64,000 nucleotides of DNA from Mycocentrospora acerina (lineage: Eukaryota; Ascomycota; Dothideomycetes; Pleosporales), in NCBI GenBank assembly GCA_022701365.1, contig JAKUHH010000396.1, positions 496,001 through 560,000 on the forward strand, in the 5' to 3' direction. This document shows, piece after piece, positions 45,309 through 57,483 of this stretch. The notes below the pieces were generated by a model. It did no database searches and was not told the DNA's origin. It saw only the letters and a list, made by a program, of their open reading frames with translations. Each line of letters opens with the position of its first letter. Position 1 is the first letter of the stretch. The translations under genes were made by a program, and so were the position numbers.

Positions 45309-46153
45309 TCAGCACGCACAACCCTCCTTGGGACCCTCTGTCCGGGCGCTGCCCAAGTTTACGCGCGCCTCCTCCTGCCTGCCCAAGTTTGACTGTCCAC
45401 CGACTCCACGCGGTCCCTTCAAGCTGGTCTCTGGGATGGCATTTGCAATCGCCGTAAAGACCTCTGTGACATTCTGCCCAGTCTTGGCACTGGTCTCGAA
45501 GAAAAGTAAGCTCTCTTCATCAGCATACGCCTTTGCGGTCTTGATGGGTACTCTTCTCGCATCTGCGCCCTCGTCGTCCTGATCCTCCTCACCCTCGGCA
45601 GCAGGTGCTGCGTCTACATCCTCTGCGGCCTCCTCCTCGCCTGCTACAGCCAAGTCCGCCTTGTTTCCTACGAGCGCGATAACAATCCCGGGAGATGCTT
45701 GGCGGTGCAGCTCAGCGACCCAGTGCTGTGCTTTTGTGAGGGAGGAGGGCTTGGTGATGTCATAGACGACGAGCGCGGCTTGAGCGTTGCGGTAGTACAT
45801 GGGCGCGAGCGAGGCGAAGCGCTCCTGGCCAGCCGTATCCCAAATCTCAAACTTGATGGTCCTGGTTGGCAGGTTGCACTTTTGCGTGAGGAACGCAGCT
45901 TCGCCGATGAGTCAGCAGAGTTGGTCAAGCACAGGCCGGGGGAAGATGACATACCGCCTATCGTGGGCTCCTTGTTCTCTTGGAAGTCGTTGTTGACGAA
46001 GCGCATGACGAGTGACGACTAGAGCGGCGGTCAGCTGCTGGCTGTTTGCAATCGCATACTTTGTTGTTGTTATACCTTTCCGACGGCTGCCTCTCCGAGC
46101 AGCACCAGCTTGACGCTGCTGCTGGGCTTCGGCTGTGCGGATGCGTCCGCCAT
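45309..46153 (-). CDS. ypt5: Rab5-type small GTPase (Ypt5/Vps21)
   Basis: Three exons, 46076-46153, 45955-46018 and 45309-45898, give 243 residues, with introns of 57 and 56 nt. The G1 loop GEAAVGKS is at residues 20-27. The Rab5-type effector segment NKEPTIGAAFLTQ, G3 WDTAGQERFASLAPMYYRN, G4 NKAD and G5 ETSAK are all intact. The C-terminus ends in CAC, a CXC geranylgeranylation site. Rab5 directs early endosome fusion and endocytic traffic. Between NKAD and the next conserved segment is an acidic insert of about 30 residues (Glu, Asp, Ala-rich), which lengthens the protein over yeast Vps21. I recall similar inserts in other filamentous ascomycete Rab5 proteins, so it is probably not unique. 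The start at 46153 is the first ATG, with only a short leader peptide before the G domain. Confidence 0.95.
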
Positions 46154-49100
46154 TGTGAGATGGGAAAAGTTGTTGAGGTTTGGCTGTCAGGATACTGCTC
46201 GCGGAATATAGCAGGGGGTTATATTGCTTGTTCCAGCGCTGAAGAGTGATTCAAAGTGTAGCGTGAGGGAGTGACGTAGGATGGTGTTTTGTGGAGGTCG
46301 CAGGCAAATGCTTGGATGGAGATGGCGGGCTACGCGGCGTGGCCACGTGACGGGCGGCGATTGCGACTTGATGTCCCAACACGATGATTCGAGAATGCAA
46401 GTCGACGTTAAAGTTTACGCGGTAGGTGTGTGTTGGAGGGGTGTCTATGAGGATGCCGAGAGGTCATGATGGCGAAGAGGATGTTTAAAGAATGAGGAAT
46501 TGCATTCGTTGCTGCCTAAGTTTGTTCAAACTCTACATTTGTGTACGTGTCTGTGTTTGTGTATGCTGTCTGTGTTATCGCTCGGGCTAATTCAAGACGA
46601 CTGCCAACACATTTCCTTTCAGTACTCACAAATCGAGAAAAGCTATGTGAATGCTCAGACTTGCGAATGTTGTCTTTCTAGTGTCCGTCTACTTGTCCGC
46701 ACTTTGACTCGCGGTGCTTATTCCTGGCCAATTTTGACCGAGACATTGTCCTTCAGAGCCAGTTCTCATAGCTAGAATGATGACACATTTACACATGACT
46801 ATTTCAAGTAGCCAGCGCTCTTATATACTTTGTGCGACAAAGTATAGATGGCCAACCTCGAGCGAACCATTCATTGACAAAGTCATGCAAGAGAAATGCC
46901 TACGATGACATAAGCTCCCTCTTTCCAGGGTTCACGTCTTTGTTCCTGCTGCCCCCCTGCTTATATACACCAAACCCACGCGCTATCCTCATCTCCCTTG
47001 AGACAAGACAAGACAAGACATGACAAGACACGACAATGACTCGGCCAACCCGAATGAGTAATCTTGCCATTTCAATCCACTGGAATTGACGGGCAAGTTT
47101 GGGTCAACCACAACCACAATCAAACCTACCCAAACCTACCCAAACCTACCTAAACCAATCTAACTATAATATAAAATTGACACGACACGAGGTAGCGGTA
47201 GTGGAAAAGATAGTGCTGACCAGTATCCCCTGAAAGACTAGTTGTACTTCCCCTCATTCCAGCGACGACTAAACGGCATGATTAATAATAACCACCACCA
47301 TCGTCAGCAAAACGACGACATATAGTTACAAACTTAAAATATATATCTTAAACTTTCCTACGATCCTGCTAGGGATAGATGATCAAAACTAAACCCAAAA
47401 CTAAAACAAAAAAAAGTTTGTTATTTTTAGAGCATGAAACTTTCTAGCTAGGTAGGTGGAATTGCGGATAAATTGAATGTGTATGTATATGCCAGATGTT
47501 TTTTTTCTTTTACCAAAAAAAGTGACGAAATAACATACCTACATACCTTTCTAGCTACAAACTAATAGAAGAGAGACATGGAAAGTGACTAGGTAGGCTT
47601 GCTTGCTTGTAGGGTTTAAGTAGTAGATAGGAAGACAGATATTCCAAAGACTGCAATGCTTAGTTGTATCTACCTAGACCCATTCCTAAATTCATGATTT
47701 ACCCTTTTAAACATTTCTTTTTAATTCTACCTAAGAAATTGAACAAGCATTTTGTTATTTTACTTTTTGCAAAAAAATCCCACGCTCTTTTATTTAATTT
47801 TTTCAATTTTTTTATGAAATACAAGAAGATAGCGGGAGTAAATTCCCTTTTCAGAAATGGGACGCCTGGCAGGATGGGAGGATGAGGATGATTGATAAGA
47901 TAACATGACATGACATGACATGGCATGGCACAAGGATGGGAGCATATCACGACACATACACACAGAGAGAAAAAGACAAGGCGACGAGTCGTATGAGCTC
48001 CGTCCAAACAAACCAGGCGGCCTGCGCCGTTATTCCGAGCTCAGCGGGGCGATTTGCTCATCCTGGAAGTGGAGCCCTGTTTGACGATATCGTCGGGGAA
48101 TTACGTCATTGTTTGGTTTTGGTTGGGAGGCAGCGAAAGTCGGAGTAAAGGTAGTGTAGTGCAAGCAAGCTAAAAAAAATAAAATAAAATGTGTCAGGGC
48201 GCAGAAAAATATACCCCACTTCATCCACTTACCTACTTACCCGCTCGCCTCGCCAACAAAAAAAAAAGGTTGAGGTGATTATTTTTTTGGAGGGGGAGGA
48301 GGAGGGGGGGGGGAAAGCGGAGAAATGGTTGCGAGTGCATGAGGAGGATGGGGAGGCAAAGCAGGAAAGGGGAAAGGGCTGGAGTGTTCGAGACACAGTG
48401 AGGTACCAGGATGCTGCATTATCAGGCCGACACCCCCAAAGGGGAGAAAGATGAGCATCAACATGTTCAAAGGGAAAAATTGTGGCGTCGAGTCTTTTTT
48501 AGCCAAGGTAACCAGAGGCAGAGGGGGGAGGGAGATTTGTCCCAGAGGGGAAGGCGTGGATGGTGTTGGATGTAATTCACATGGCATCATCAGCATCATC
48601 ATCATCATCAATCATCATCGGCATGGTCGGAAGAGCTCGGTGCGATTCCGAGGGCGAGCATGCTTCCCCACAGTGGGACGAGGAGAGAGAGCATCGGGCA
48701 TTGTTTCCGGCCAATGCTTTTGTTTCAGGCCTCATGGCATTTGGGCATGGCGAGGAAATGCGTTGTTGCGCACTCCCATTGCGCAAACAACGGCCCGCCA
48801 CCTATACATACATGGACAGGCGATCTCGGCCACGGCGATCCGGTCCAAAGCCGGGTCTAGACAAGTGAGGTGAGGCAGGGAGCTGGCAGGTCGTCATGTG
48901 TTGATGGAGTGAGGGGTGACGAATGACAAACTGAGGAGGTGGCTTGAGCATGAGCCTATTGCAGCGGCGGGTGGCATGCACGGGCCGTGCACGATAGCGA
49001 TCGCGATGATGCCAAGTAAGCTGTTTTGCTGTCAGAGGGGCCAGTGTGGGACTGCGCAGACTGGACTGGTTGGACTGGACGGGTCAGACTGGGATTGGGA

Positions 49101-50740
49101 CTGGCCAGACATGGGGGTGAGTGTCAAAGAGAGAGAGAGAGAGGAACAAAGGGATGCATAAAGAGAGAGAGAAGGAGAGCCAGAGAGCCAGAGAGACGAG
49201 CCCGTATTGCTCATTTACAGCTATATGGCAAGACCTAATAATAATCACAACAATGTACCATGTACAGCAGCAGTGATCGCCAAGGCTGCATCATGGTTCT
49301 CCAGACGAGCGCTCGGCTCCCCGTCGTCTTTGATCCGCGCCGACTGGCCCAAGCGGGTGCGAGGTGATCGGCGTGCTTAAAGCGGCGAGGTGTATCAACA
49401 TCAATTCATGCTCGAATCACAGGGGCGGGAGGGCTCTTGCGGACGGGCGCGCTAGAACGGGGGGCCCTCTGCTACCTGCGTCGCGCCAGGAACACGCAAC
49501 GAGGGTTCCTGGATTTTTTTTGGACAAAAAAGCAACGCCAGAGGGGAGGCTCTGGGCGAGGGCGTGGGCGGCTGAAGCAGCGGCGAGGGTGGCGACAACG
49601 GGCAGCAGCAGCCATGCTCTGTGCTGGACAGACGAGGCCACGCAGCGGGCGGAAGCCTTTGTCTGCCCAGGTTGCACGGCTAGTTGTGTGTATGTGTATA
49701 CAGAGTTGTATGTGCATGACAGAGGCAACGTCCTCCGCCACGCCTCGAGCCGGGTGCCGTGAGGGGAGGATGCTCAGGCTTAGGCTACTTATCGGGGGGA
49801 TCACGTTGGCGCTAGGGGGTGCTGCGTCCGGCTGACCCCAACGCCGCGTGCCCTGTTTGGTGGTAATTGTAATAAAAGTTGCGCTGCTGATGGCTCTGGC
49901 GATTCGAGGGTGCTTGTGCTTGTGCTTGTGCTTGTGCTTGTGCTTGTGCTTGTGCTTGTGCTTGTGCTTGTGCTTGTAGTTCTGGCTCTGGCTCTGGCTC
50001 TGGCTCTGTTGTTGCCGTCATTCCTTCTCCCTGTCTAGTTGCACGGCATTGCTTGCACGCAGTCGACGCTCTCTCATCCGCATAGGCGTAGGCAGTACAG
50101 CCATCCAGGCATCCTGAAACGGGCGCCATTGCCAGTCCCCATCTAGCCGTATCGTGCAGGCGGCCGCGCTCAGACACGCAACGCAGACACGCCCGGCCAT
50201 CGAGACAATCGGCGCAAGTGGGGTCCTATTGCATTCCAGCATCTGTCCACACTGCGGCGGCCATAATTTTTTGGACACACGCTCGGCTTAACAAACATCC
50301 TGAATTGTCTCGTCTCGACACACGCCCACCGACACTCCCACAGACAGCACACACAGACATACTCTCAGACACACGCTCGGGCACCCTCTCCCTTGCTCTC
50401 TCTCCCTATCCCTTTCCCTCTCCCTCCCTCCCTCTCTCCCTGCGCTGCACCGTATTGCACTGCACTGCGCAACTATTACTTGGATCCCCATCAGCCGCAT
50501 CATTTGCTCCGACATACGGGGCTGTGCATCCACGCACCGTCTAGCTGACAAGGAGACGGCACCAAGACGGCATACTCCAGCGACTGTTTTATTTTATTTT
50601 ATTTTATTCGACTTGATCGTCACCACGATTACCACCCCTACAACAACTACAACAACTATTACTAGTACTCCTCCTTCTATTATTATCAAACCCAGTCTCG
50701 TCATTGTTCCTGGTCGGCTCTGGTCTGGGACATTGGCACC
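46154..50740. other. Long gene-poor interval upstream of Rab5 and the C2H2 gene
   Basis: This 4.6-kb region lies between divergent genes. No frame with ATG start and protein-like content was found; those present begin at non-ATG codons or are repeat-driven. It holds GACAA repeats (46996-47036), ACCTACCCAA units (47120-47160), CATGA repeats (47903-47930), GA-rich tracts (49128-49185) and the hexamer array listed next. The last 700 bases are C/T-rich, consistent with a leader. Such a long upstream region is common for regulatory genes in filamentous fungi, but this is inference. Confidence 0.45.
49911..50008 (+). repeat. Compound hexamer array (TGCTTG)11 then (TCTGGC)4
   Basis: Eleven perfect TGCTTG units (49911-49976) are followed by four TCTGGC units (49981-50004). 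The minus-strand frame would encode Pro-Glu then Gln-Ala repeats, but it lacks an ATG and any flanking domain. Confidence 0.93.
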
Positions 50741-52606
50741 ATGACGGTCCTCAAGGCACGCACTCTCCTGAGCACACCCACCCTCTTCTAAATGCACCCA
50801 CACATGTATCCATGTACATGTGTGTATGCACATACATACACACGTTTGTATATATATTTATATACATAAATATACACATACACACCTGTGCATGTATACA
50901 GCCATGACGGCACGCTCGACGGCGCTGACTCGCGGTGCGCTCTGTAGGAACCCGTCACCCTCGCGCGACCCACGACGCAGCACCGGCACTCGAGTAACAT
51001 CGCCGGCTCGCTGCCCAAGGCCCGCCAGCACTCGCACTCGACGTCGCTGAGCTCCGTACACCCGGCGCATCGCACCGCGCGCCGCAAGAGCATGAGCTCC
51101 CAGGCTGCCGGCAGCATTGCGGCTCTGGCGGCGGCGGCCAAGGGCATGTCGGGGGCACCGCTCGAGGAGGGCAGTCGCAGCAGCAGCGGCAGCGGCAGCC
51201 ACGCGCACGGCCACCACTATGCCCACGCCCACGCCCACTCGCCCGCCCACACCAGCTCCTCGCGCCGCATGTCCAAGCCCGCGCTGCAGTTCCGCGGCCC
51301 CAGCTCCTCGCTCCACCCGCCCATGGGCTCCAGCGTGCCCGGCCACGGCAACGGCTCGGCGACGGCCTTTAGCCCTGGCAGCTACGGCAGGGGCGACGTC
51401 CTCACCGACGGGCCTGCGCTCGCGTCCATGCCCGAGCACGAGCAGGCCGACGCCAAGTCGCGCATACGGCGTGCCAGCGAGGGCTCGCGTCTGGCCAAGG
51501 GCGACGGCAAGCGCACCAGCGCCAGCGACCTCAAGTGTGAAAAGTGTGGGAAGGGATACAAGCACAGCAGTTGCCTGACCAAGCACCTGTCAGTACCCCT
51601 GCCACTCTCACTGCCACTGTCACTGCCACTACTACCATTACTCCCACTACCACTGCCACTACTACTCTCACCACCACCACCACCACCATCATTGTTGCCC
51701 GCCCGTCTCTGGCCGCCCTTTCTCTGCACACCTGCACTTGCACCTCGTCTGCCTACGTCACGTGTTTATTTTTTCCTTGTTCCCGTCCAGCGTTGACTTT
51801 TTACTTCTAGTTGGGAGCACACGCCCGAGTGGCAGTACACGTCCAAGCTGCTCATCTCCAAGCACCAGCAGGTCCAGCTGCTCGAGGCCGCCTCGGTCCT
51901 CGTTGCCATGAACAAGGAGAGCGACGGCGCCGACAGCGACCACTCGTCTGCATCCCCCGCCGCCTCGGGCTCGTCCGACTTGCGTGATGGCCTAAGCTCC
52001 ACTGAAACTACCCCGCCCCCACAGCTCGACGACCATGCAGTGGGGTCGTTCCGTTCGCAATTTGCAGCCCGCTCCATCAAGCGCTACTCAGCCACCAGCT
52101 CTGCCTACGGCCAATCCTACCAGTCGACCATATTTTCCGACACTGGAAACACCAACCACACCAGCAGTAATGCAGGCCACTTCCGCCACTGGAGCAACGT
52201 GTCCGACCGCCCTACTACCTCGGGCACCTCGGTAGCAGGCTCCTACCACGATGACGGCAACAACGACCCTTCAGACCTTGCTGCTGCCGTTGGTCTGTTG
52301 AGCTGCTCATACGGTACGCCCACGACAGGGCCCGCTGCCTTCCAGTCGGATGTACCTCCCGTGCCGCCACTACCCGCAAAATTTCTCAGCTTCAGTGCGC
52401 GCACCCTTTCTGGCAACACCATCGTCACACCCCAACAGTCGAGTATGCGTAACAGCTACCGCTACCACAGTGAAAGTAAAGACAACGATGTCGACATGGA
52501 AGACGACCGTTTCGCCGACGAAGACGACTACCGCCAGTCCCACTCGCGTAGTCGTGGTCGAGTAGACGAAGACGACGACGCCTTTTTCGGGAGGATGGAG
52601 GAGTAG
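50741..52606 (+). CDS. C2H2 zinc-finger protein (putative transcription factor)
   Basis: Proposed exons 50741-50755, 50948-51588 and 51811-52606 join in frame to 483 residues. Exon 2 is open from its acceptor (TGTAG) and starts EPVTLARPTTQHRHSS. The only in-phase upstream ATG is at 50741, which needs a GC donor (AAG|GCACGC). If that is wrong, the first ATG of exon 2 is 51092. One C2H2 finger (CEKCGKGYKHSSCLTKHLWEH) spans the 51589-51810 intron and restores the conserved continuation TPEWQYTSKLLISKHQQ. The N-terminal half is Ser/His-rich and the C-terminal half Ser/Asp-rich and disordered, ending in an acidic segment. This finger plus HTPEWQ tail is an ascomycete-conserved type of nuclear protein; targets are unknown. 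The last intron is filled with CACTGC-type simple repeats. Confidence 0.85.
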
Positions 52607-54134
52607 AGGGACCTTGTTGTTGTTGTTGTGTTTGTTGATGTTGTTATCGTCTTCGTCGTCGTCGTCGTCGTTGTCGTCATCATCGTCGTCATTCTCACTG
52701 CCCATCATCAACCCCAACCTTATATTTCTATTCATCTTCCGGCATGGCCTGTAAAACAACCCCATATTAGCCCCATCCATTGATCTGCCCACGTTTTTTT
52801 TTGGCTAGCGATCTTCATTCATACATCCATCCACCTCCCGCCGACATACATCCTTTCCATTTGGTTTTACCCTTCTTGCCCGCGTGGAAGACACTTCTAA
52901 AACGACACACCACTACAACTTTTACGCTCGGCTGCCTGCCCGTCTATCCGCCTGCCCAAGTACCGATGAGAGGGCCTTTTCTTTCTTTTCCTTCTTCTTT
53001 TGGAAGAAAATGGATTGCGCTCTTGAGGTTGAAGCTTGGGCTGGTGGGTTGAAAACGGGATGCTAGTAGAGTGTGTATGTGTTGGGGTCGAGAAAGAGAG
53101 AGTGTGTGTATATACTGTGTTGTGCGTTTGAGATGAAGATTTGAGGAGTTTTGAAGAGGCAAGGAGGGAAAGAGAGGAAGAGAGAAGTAGGAAAGAGAGA
53201 TGAGAATATAAACACCTTTTATTGGAGCAGAGAATGATTATGCTGAATGAAACCAAACAATCATAAAATCATACAAACAAATATGGAAACTATTGAGCAA
53301 ACAGACCGTGTCTTGGTTGGGTGCTTGGAGGGTGCTCAGTTACATATTTCTGTCCGTCTTTTATTTTAATCTTTTCTTCCCTGTATATATTCATCATTCA
53401 TCATTCATCAATCCAACACCCTACCCCTAATTCACTCTTGACTTTTTCCATATTTGTTAAAAAACCCCACCAGCTATTTATTTATTTATCTATCTATCTA
53501 TATATCTCTATTCAAATCAAAAAATTGTATAACATTCCATTCTATTCCTTTTTTTCTCTTTTTTTAAATCTTTTTTTTCATCTGTCTGGTTTCCTTGCTC
53601 GGTCTGTTGGATAGTGTGGTGTGCTTGTCTTGTATGCTTTATAACTTTTTATCTTGTGGAGTTGTGAAAATACATATATTTCTTAGCATAACTGCTTTAA
53701 ATAAGCTTGTTTGATTCTTTTAGACGCAGTTTTTAAGATGAGTGTGGGGGGTTAGTTGGCCAGTTAGTTAGATTGTTCCTTGAGAATAATCAGGTTTTCT
53801 TTTGTGGTGATTTAGTCAAAGAATTGTTGTTTATAACTGTTCTCATTTTTTTTAAACAGTAATTTTTTTTAAATGCAAGTGACTATGATACAGTGTAAAC
53901 GGATGGAATGTTGATTGGCTACATGTTTCTTCATCTACCTAGAGTCTATCACGCTGTTCGGATGATTCTATCCCTACTACTCGTCGCCAGTACCAAATTT
54001 TACATCTGCAGCCTTGTCGTTGTCTATGGCTGGTTCTCCTGCATACCCCCCCCCCATATCGTACAGTGGTATGAATGTATACATGTCTGGCCCCTAGCTT
54101 ACAGCCAGCCAGCCAGTCTTGTCCATCAATACAC
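52607..54134. other. Gene-free interval, simple repeats
   Basis: 3' flanks of the C2H2 gene and the SnoaL-like gene. It contains GTTGTT and GTCGTC tracts just after the C2H2 stop, CATT/TCATCA repeats (53392-53410) and AT-rich sequence. No gene is seen. Confidence 0.5.
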
Positions 54135-54611
54135 CTAGATCAACTCGAGAGGGTTGACGCGGTCCGCGGGGGGAGCAGCCTGAATGGAATCCCAATGCTC
54201 GGCAATGCAACCGCCCTCGTACCTGAAAACATCCACCACAGCGTTGTACCTTGCTGTGCCAAAGTTTTCCAACTTCCAGTGAAGCCAGCCTGTGTTGTTT
54301 TGGAAGGCTTGGTGCCTGATGGTGACGTTCCAGACGGGGAAGTAGTCTGACAGGAAATCGATCGACTCTTGTCTCCCTGATACTGAGAGAGGGTTATGTT
54401 GAATGTAGGTTGAGAGGGCGTGTTTGTTGAATGCGCCCGCGACGTTCTTGTCAATGTATAGCGTTTGAACAAACTTGGCAAAGTTGAGCGACTGCTCCTT
54501 TTCAGTGACGGCTTTTCCAGGGACGCAGGTGTATTTCTCCGTGGCGAGAGCTGAGACTCCTTGGAGAGACAAGAGCGTGGCGGCGCCAGCGATTAGGTTG
54601 GAAAAAAGCAT
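54135..54611 (-). CDS. Secreted SnoaL-like (NTF2-fold) protein
   Basis: A single exon of 158 residues starts at ATG 54611; the frame is open upstream but without ATG. Residues 1-20 form a signal peptide ending VSALA. The remainder matches the SnoaL-like/ketosteroid-isomerase-type fold: helix NFAKFVQTLY, then TYIQHNPLSVSGRQESIDFL, and strand motifs VDVFRYEGGCIAEHWDSIQ. The YIQHNP and EHWD motifs are typical of secreted fungal SnoaL-like proteins. Catalysis is not established for this group; polyketide cyclisation or steroid isomerisation are only family-wide possibilities. Two cysteines could pair in the secreted protein. A TATA-like ATATATC lies about 95 bases upstream of the ATG. Confidence 0.85.
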   Translation of the reverse strand: MLFSNLIAGAATLLSLQGVSALATEKYTCVPGKAVTEKEQSLNFAKFVQTLYIDKNVAGAFNKHALSTYIQHNPLSVSGRQESIDFLSDYFPVWNVTIRHQAFQNNTGWLHWKLENFGTARYNAVVDVFRYEGGCIAEHWDSIQAAPPADRVNPLELI

Positions 54612-57483
54612 GATTTGTTGAGTGTAGGGAGTGGTGGTGAGTAGATGTTGGTGGGAGAGAAGGTGGTTGTGAAGAAAAAAAATTGTCTTTGGTTCCAACG
54701 AGCCTGATATATCTTTTCTCTATTCGACATCACCTCATCATCCAGTGCAGCCAATTGCTAATCCGTGTCCAGTATTCACTCACTCACTCACTCACTCGTT
54801 CCGCGAATGCCAATTCCATAGTCTCCCCACCTCTACTAAGCACTTGAACCATTACCAACCTCTCTCTTTGCGGAAAATTGGATTATGAATTCGGAGCTCA
54901 GAACATCTATTCTCATTTACCGGCCGAAAGGCACTGACCATCCTTTTGAAACGGAATAGATCCAACCCACCACAGACACATCTTTTTCTCACTAATCGGG
55001 CCTACCCAATGTTTGTCATCATGCGACCTGGCTGGGTACACCGGAACTCGGTAGAGAAAATTCGACTTTGTGAGATTTACGGATCATTGCCGGATCCGAC
55101 ATCACTGTGTATTACAAAGATATGTTGGTGCTTTTTATATATACATATATATACAAGATTGCATGGCTTGACCAGAAAAGAGCAGGTATGTGTTGGATGA
55201 GGCTGAGAGAGAGCGAATAATATTGACGCTAATATAAATATGGAAAGGAGGTAATGCGTTTAACATCGCCTTCATGCATATGCTGTACGTTAGATAACAG
55301 CGCCTTTAGATAGCCAAATACACCAACTAGCTAAATGTCTTTTGCATGGTCAGAGTTTACTTGTATCTACACTGTTTTTTTTCTCGTACAACCCAGAGTT
55401 ACATTATTCATTTTTTACAACAATCGTGATCGCTTCATAACTTTAGCAATTATCAGATTCTTCTTATTTTCCTCTTTTTTCAAATTCCCTGAAACGCCAT
55501 GTATGTCTAGCTTTACTGTTGAAATACGTTTCCTCTTCTACATACACCTTCTCTCGTGTTGATCGTTCTTTTTATGCAGTATTGCGCATCCAAGGTATAA
55601 GTTTTGTGCCATGTAACTGTTCCCTCTAGGCTGGCGTAGTATGCCCATAGTTAGGTATCGGAAGTTCTCAGGGCAGTGTTCCAAGTGCAGTCTTGGTTGG
55701 ATACCCTCATCAAATATGCAGTGATCAACGGTGCTTCTGCTTGCAAAGCTTTGCTTACGTCGCAATCCTGGCCTAGTGCTCTGAATGGCGATGCTTCGTT
55801 ATTATTACATGTTACTTGCTCTTCTCATGTCGTCATTAGCTCCATCTGGGTATTGCAATCGATGTTCTAGATGCCCCCCCCCAAGCCTCTCTCCGGCGGT
55901 ATTGGCAAGAATGTGTCTTACAGCAGGTCTGGTTTGTCAGCTAGTTTTGTAAGTTGTTTTGTCTGTGCGAGCATTGCTGTGCATACATTGGTCTAATTCT
56001 TCCTGACCTATTCTTAGGGGTGTGCTTGCGGTACTGCTCTGTTGAAAGCTCCTTACGATGCCTCGACTAATTCATGAATATATGTGCCCAGCGCTGCTTT
56101 CGTCGCAGGTATGCAGAGCGGTAGTGAGACTTGTTTCAATTCTTTTGTGAACACATTTTTGTTCTGCTGTCTCTAGTTTCTCTTCGGTGCCCTCTCTAGG
56201 TGTTGCACGGTCACTTCTAGTTCGGCACTTGCTAGTAGATGGTTAGAGTCGTTGTTGGGACCTCAGTCTACTTGCTTCCGACTACTCCATCAGCTAGCCC
56301 AACAATCACTAAACACAGGTTGATGGTGGACCACCAGGCTTGTTCTTGGTATGTCACAGTGTCCGAGAGGAATACGTTGCTAGAGCTGGGCGTTTTGTGA
56401 CAACGCGTTGTGGCCAAGCATACTGTCCACAAACTTTCTTAGTACCTTCAATCTACCACTTCCACTTGTCTTGCGGCTCGGTTTTCTGCAGGACAGTTGG
56501 TCAGAAGAATCGCATGTTAAGTTCATCATGGTTTGAACCCTTATATGCTTGTCAGCTCACTTTGTGTCAAGTTGCATAGATATTTTGCCTGCAGGCTCTG
56601 TGATGTAGGCATAATTTTGACTTTCAAAGTAAATACATGCAGTGCTCGCACTAGTAGCATTTTGAGGCTTTGTAAATTCCATAGACTTGCAAATAGACGG
56701 TCTCTTAGCTGCTGCAGTGGTATATGTAAATGGGTTGTTTGCCTGATTTAGTAGTGTCTTATTCTTCACCTCTATTGTTATCTCGAGGATTGCCTTGCCT
56801 GCTTCTGCTATTTCTTTGGCAGCCGCTCTTGCCTCGTTTTCCACATTGATATTTTGTAGTCTTTTGGCGGCGGACTGCCTAATAATTTCTGCATCGTTTT
56901 GAAGTTTGTCATAGATATTTCTAGAGGCTTGATGTATCCTCTGCATCATATTCAGCTTTATTTGTGCTGTTAGTAGGTCATGATACACAATGCAACAGTA
57001 AAAGAATGCCCAGCGTTTGATTTGACAACATTAGCGCGCCACAGAAGGTGTCATCAACAAGATCTGCTGGCATAGGATAGCTGTATATGTGCTTGATGCG
57101 TTGCAGTATCTCTTGAAGTTGGGTGCTGAGACGTGTGGTGTGCTCGCGGATTGGGGTTGGTCATGTTGACTATTGTGACGTTTTTCGGTCCAATCGTCAT
57201 CCGCGTTTACGTCTTCTCACAGATGGAACGCGAAACCTTGCCCACCTTCTAGCCTCAAACACGAGCTTTGTGCACGAGACGGAGAGGATTTGACAACTTC
57301 TAGGCGACAATGAAAGCGAAGGTGATACGGACCTTCAAGGCCGAGTTGCGTCACCGGCTTGGCAAACCCTGATCGCCCTTGCCGCGTGCAACACGTCGTC
57401 GCATCTCCCTTGAGCCGTTGGACCCTACATATGCCACACGACTCCATGCCCACGGACGAGTGTTCACTCCTTCTTCTGCACCA
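54612..57483. other. AT-rich gene-free interval with possible repeat relic
   Basis: Begins with the SnoaL-like promoter, including a CTCA repeat (54777-54797). From about 55.2 to 57.2 kb the sequence is AT-rich with many stops. A coiled-coil-like frame at 56557-56988 is listed separately. The last 250 bases are the upstream region of the GT90 gene. Confidence 0.45.
56557..56988 (-). pseudogene. Coiled-coil open frame, possible transposon ORF1 relic
   Basis: About 143 codons are open with no ATG start. The sequence reads like a helical coiled coil (IHQASRNIYDKLQNDAEII, then EARAAAKEIAEAGKAILEI) followed by FTYTTAAAKRPS. A helical segment before a YAAAA-type linker resembles the N-terminal ORF of some fungal LINE elements, but this is a recollection of style, not an alignment. 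It ends in TGA, and no reverse-transcriptase motif was found beyond it, so it would be a fragment. Alternatives are an unrelated decayed gene or chance. Confidence 0.3.

Noticed and set aside
49812..50177. Minus-strand frame encoding Pro-Glu and Gln-Ala repeats
   Set aside because: It starts at a GTG, consists mainly of the hexamer array, and has no flanking domain. The repeat keeps all frames open.
50858..51586. 242-codon minus-strand frame opposite the C2H2 gene
   Set aside because: Its Ala/Gly/Val/Arg composition is that of a GC-rich antisense shadow. The plus-strand frame carries the zinc finger and splice signals.
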